From Clostridiaceae bacterium (GTDB lineage: Bacteria > Bacillota > Clostridia > Oscillospirales > Acutalibacteraceae), in the NCBI GenBank assembly GCA_030530095.1, contig JAUMVO010000004.1, positions 26,954 to 90,953 on the forward strand: a stretch of 64,000 nucleotides of DNA, in the 5' to 3' direction. Below the pieces are notes generated by a model. It was not told where the DNA came from and did no database searches. It saw only the letters and a list, made by a program, of their open reading frames with translations. Position 1 is the first letter of the stretch. The number at the start of each line of letters is the position of its first letter. Positions 61,822 to 64,000 of this stretch are shown here, piece after piece. The translations under genes were made by a program, and so were the position numbers.

Positions 61822-61850
61822 TTGTAATTTGAAAATCTTTAGTATATAAT
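61822..61850 (+). promoter_or_regulatory. Predicted promoter of the IreB-like gene
   Basis: TTGTAA (61822-61827), 17 bases and TATAAT (61845-61850). Confidence 0.7.
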
Positions 61851-61880
61851 ATTATTCGTAAAAATTTGGAGGTGGCAACT

Positions 61881-62144
61881 GTGTTAGATCCCAACAAAAC
61901 AATTAAATTCTCAATTAAGGACGAGCATGACGAGGAAATGCGCCAGACACTGCTCGCGGTTTATAACGCTCTTAAGGAGAAGGGCTATAACCCGATAAGC
62001 CAGATAGTCGGCTATATTCTTTCCGAGGATCCTACCTATATCACAACACACAATAATGCCCGCAGTCTTATCCGCCGCCTTGACAGAGATGAGCTTTTAC
62101 AGACTCTTGTTAAAGAGTATCTTATCGAAAGCTCCGACAGATAA
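61881..62144 (+). CDS. ireB: IreB family regulatory phosphoprotein (UPF0297)
   Basis: A small protein of 87 residues; in enterococci IreB is phosphorylated by the kinase IreK and tunes cephalosporin resistance. The conserved core is [19 protein letters not shown] followed by [23 protein letters not shown] (in part). The GTG at 61881 follows GGAGGTGG with five-base spacing; an in-frame TTG at 61866 precedes that site and is not used. In Firmicutes the gene usually precedes ruvX; here the next gene is different. Confidence 0.9.
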   Translation: MLDPNKTIKFSIKDEHDEEMRQTLLAVYNALKEKGYNPISQIVGYILSEDPTYITTHNNARSLIRRLDRDELLQTLVKEYLIESSDR

Positions 62145-62155
62145 GGAGATATACA

Positions 62156-62467
62156 ATGGCAGAAAAGAAAAAAGCACCCGAGTTTCTGACCTATAAGGGC
62201 AGACCGCTCGTAAGAAACGGCAACACCATTTACTACGGCAATATGACCGACGATTTCGTAATTATGATGCAGATAGGCGCGTCAAAGGAGTTCGGCGATC
62301 TGGACCTGGCTTCGAAGGTTTCGATTCAGCTTATCAACACCGATCCCGACGTCAGCATCAAGGAAAAAATTGTCAAGTCCAGCGAGAAAAAAGGTCTTTA
62401 CGCCGCAATGGATATTGCGGACATCTGGTTAACCAGAGCGCTTAAGGGCGGAGACGAGGAAGAATAA
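62156..62467 (+). CDS. Conserved small protein of unknown function next to ireB
   Basis: A 103-residue soluble protein beginning with a basic MAEKKKAPEFLTYKGRPLVR. A core DDFVIMMQIGASKEFGDLDLA leads to an acidic end. No known motif is recognised. It starts 12 bases after ireB behind a perfect AAGGAGATATACA site, so it is likely abundant. It is last in the unit, before a strong terminator. Confidence 0.75.
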   Translation: MAEKKKAPEFLTYKGRPLVRNGNTIYYGNMTDDFVIMMQIGASKEFGDLDLASKVSIQLINTDPDVSIKEKIVKSSEKKGLYAAMDIADIWLTRALKGGDEEE

Positions 62468-62481
62468 TCGAACACAGAAGA

Positions 62482-62514
62482 AACGGGTACGGCAAACGCC
62501 GTACCCGTTATTTT
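62482..62514 (+). terminator. Rho-independent terminator after the ireB unit
   Basis: Perfect twelve-base stem AACGGGTACGGC / GCCGTACCCGTT with an AAAC loop, followed by ATTTTT. Confidence 0.9.
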
Positions 62515-62553
62515 TACTATTTAAATAATAAAAAGTCAGATAATCGCGAATTC

Positions 62554-63264
62554 CTATTTTACAAATATAATACTTGTTCCGAGAAGCACCTGCGCGGTGA
62601 AATAGGTGATGATATACAGATTCTTGACCGGCTTTGTCTTGAACTTCTCCGCAAACATAAACAGCGCAAGCGTCGAATCAGACGAAACAAACAGTGCCGC
62701 ACCCAGAAGCACCGTAACAAACACGGGTATCTGCATTATATGAATTGACAGCCTCGCCGCCATTGTGAGCATTGAGCTTATCATAAGCGCGTAAAGTATA
62801 ACCGGAACGGTCAGCTTGCCGTATTTTACTTTTTTAAAAAGAGCAAAGGCAAAATAGCAAGCAGAAAAAGCAATCGGCGCAATTATCGACGTCAGCGCAA
62901 AGAACTTTTCACCCGGCGCTCTTGCGCTTAATTCGCGGTAAAACGCGATAATGTAGAATATATGCCCTACAAAGAACGCAGCGCCGCCGAGCACATTGAT
63001 AATACCGTGCTCGGGAACGTGAATGAGCAGATCGCCCAGCACTCCGCAAAGCAGGCCTGTAAACATAAGCTTCGCGTACGGGCCGTAGTTGCCCGAATAA
63101 AGTATGCAGCACACGGCGGTTATGATGAACATGGCAGCGCAGGCCATTTTCACCTTAAGCGATTTCCAGCACTTTTCGGGCCACGAATATTCAAGAAATT
63201 TCGGTACCAGAAAGAACAGCGCAATCACAGCCGCCGCGTAAAGCGCGATATAAACGTATTTCAT
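62554..63264 (-). CDS. YhhN family membrane protein (lysoplasmalogenase-like)
   Basis: A 236-residue polytopic protein with about eight helices. The family marks are GVLGDLLIHVPEH, FFVGHIFYIIAFY and LLGAALFVSSDSTLALFMF. Eukaryotic relatives (TMEM86) hydrolyse lysoplasmalogens. Anaerobic Clostridia do make plasmalogens, so this role is plausible but unproven. It is monocistronic. Confidence 0.83.
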   Translation of the reverse strand: MKYVYIALYAAAVIALFFLVPKFLEYSWPEKCWKSLKVKMACAAMFIITAVCCILYSGNYGPYAKLMFTGLLCGVLGDLLIHVPEHGIINVLGGAAFFVGHIFYIIAFYRELSARAPGEKFFALTSIIAPIAFSACYFAFALFKKVKYGKLTVPVILYALMISSMLTMAARLSIHIMQIPVFVTVLLGAALFVSSDSTLALFMFAEKFKTKPVKNLYIITYFTAQVLLGTSIIFVK

Positions 63265-63296
63265 ATCCCAATCCCCCCGAATTGAGTTAAAGTATA

Positions 63297-63327
63297 ATGC
63301 CGCCGATTTTCATCGGCGGCATTTTTA
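63297..63327. terminator. Hairpin downstream of nifJ
   Basis: Perfect eleven-base stem ATGCCGCCGAT / ATCGGCGGCAT, loop TTTC. The T run is on the plus strand (ATTTTTAATT); on the nifJ strand the following bases are TATACTTTA, so termination of nifJ is less certain. Confidence 0.6.
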
Positions 63328-63347
63328 ATTCAGTATTCGCCGATTAA

Positions 63348-64000
63348 TTATTCTGCATCGGGTTCATACATTGTCTTGAGCTTAAGCAGGTGCTTATATC
63401 TCTCGTCAGCTGTCTTTTCAGCCTTCTCGAAGAGAACTTCCGCTCTCTCGGGGAAGGAACGTGTAAGCGATGAGTAACGTGCTTCGTTCATGATGAAGTC
63501 ACGGTAGCTTGCGCTTGATTCCTTCGAATCGATGGTGAAGGGGTTCTTGCCCTCAGCCTTAAGTGCGGGGTTGTAACGGAAGAGGTTCCAGTAACCGCAG
63601 TCAACAGCCTTCTTCATCTCAGCCTGACAGTTGGTCATGCCGCCCTTGATGGAGTGCATCTCGCAGGGTGCGTATGCAATAACGATTGACGGACCGTGAT
63701 AAGCCTCAGCCTCGGTGATAGCCTTGATTGTCTGATTGTTGTCAGCGCCCATAGCTATCTGAGCAACGTAAACATAGCCGTAGCTCATAGCGATTTCGGC
63801 AAGGCTCTTCTTCGCGATTGCCTTACCGGCAGCTGCGAACTGAGCAACCTGACCGATGTTGGAAGCCTTTGAAGCCTGTCCGCCGGTGTTGGAGTAAACC
63901 TCGGTATCGAATACCATGATGTTTACATCCTCGCCGGAAGCAAGTACGTGGTCAACGCCGCCGAAGCCGATGTCGTATGCCCAGCCGTCGCCGCCGAAGA
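63348..64000 (-). CDS. nifJ: Pyruvate:ferredoxin (flavodoxin) oxidoreductase, C-terminal part (5' end outside window)
   Basis: Oxidises pyruvate to acetyl-CoA and CO2, passing electrons to ferredoxin; the central anaerobic pyruvate step. The frame is open to the window end and holds about 217 C-terminal residues. The thiamine-diphosphate domain is clear: GGDGWAYDIGFGGVDHVLASG, then DTEVYSNTGGQASKAS and the acidic IAYAPCEMHSIKGGM segment. The tail SLTRSFPERAEVLFEKAE is standard. The rest of the gene lies to the right. Confidence 0.97.
   Translation of the reverse strand, partial: FGGDGWAYDIGFGGVDHVLASGEDVNIMVFDTEVYSNTGGQASKASNIGQVAQFAAAGKAIAKKSLAEIAMSYGYVYVAQIAMGADNNQTIKAITEAEAYHGPSIVIAYAPCEMHSIKGGMTNCQAEMKKAVDCGYWNLFRYNPALKAEGKNPFTIDSKESSASYRDFIMNEARYSSLTRSFPERAEVLFEKAEKTADERYKHLLKLKTMYEPDAE

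Overview
The window is a stretch of a Clostridia (Firmicutes) chromosome, most likely an anaerobic gut bacterium of the Oscillospirales/Ruminococcaceae type. This rests on the gene order (infB-rbfA-nrnA-truB-ribF; smc-ftsY; infC-rpmI-rplT), a Na+-pumping decarboxylase, pyruvate:ferredoxin oxidoreductase, a lone SpoVAC, strong AGGAGG-type ribosome sites, consensus sigma-A promoters and a moderate G+C content judged by eye. No rRNA, tRNA, CRISPR array, insertion sequence or prophage block was seen. Both ends cut genes (infB at the left, nifJ at the right).

Left part, 1-8.9 kb, plus strand: the 3' part of infB, then rbfA, nrnA, truB and ribF (translation, RNA turnover, flavin synthesis). An iron-type alcohol dehydrogenase follows with its own promoter. 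Next is a four-gene membrane decarboxylase (carboxyltransferase, gamma, biotin carrier, beta) that can turn oxaloacetate decarboxylation into a sodium gradient.

9-32.5 kb, minus strand: a long, tightly packed run. Starting from a terminated infC-rpmI-rplT operon, which has an attenuator leader and a rare ATC start codon, it passes through a TrmH-type methyltransferase, dprA, topA, trmFO, rnc, a radical SAM protein, smc, ftsY, rdgB, yhbY, nadD, yqeK, rsfS and leuS. It ends in an accessory tail: a 39-residue ORF, a secreted esterase, a GH26 mannanase-like lipoprotein, a phosphosugar mutase and a 35-residue membrane peptide. A separately promoted sigma factor and a zinc-ribbon protein follow, with a compact possible structured RNA between them.

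32.5-45.6 kb, mixed strands: small accessory units. These are an XRE/DUF2975/DUF4173-like membrane operon with a candidate operator; a radical SAM protein of the YtqA type; a MITE-like palindromic element; an operon of an HD hydrolase, a DUF5131-like protein, a CoA-acyltransferase-fold protein with a broken active-site motif and a GtrA protein; hflX and a MATE exporter; and a cytoplasmic GH29 fucosidase followed by a membrane protein and a GNAT acetyltransferase.

45.6-50.8 kb, plus strand, is the most unusual part. A T-box leader whose specifier reads CUC (leucine) drives three tightly coupled genes. The first is a 2-isopropylmalate-synthase homologue that keeps the C-terminal regulatory domain but has lost the active-site metal and arginine residues. 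The second is an 840-residue fusion of a xylose-isomerase-like TIM barrel to an acyl-CoA-synthetase-type ligase. The third is an amidohydrolase_2 enzyme with an intact metal site. I know of no described pathway with this composition.

50.8-59.8 kb, minus strand: a nearly complete myo-inositol catabolic operon (fba/iolJ, iolC, a YdcF/SanA-like gene, iolB, iolD, iolE, iolA, iolG). It should take inositol to dihydroxyacetone phosphate and acetyl-CoA; no inositol transporter or iolR was seen. The right end holds an O-acetyltransferase, spoVAC, an orphan ABC ATPase, an IreB-type protein with a conserved small partner, a YhhN-type membrane protein and the C-terminal part of nifJ.
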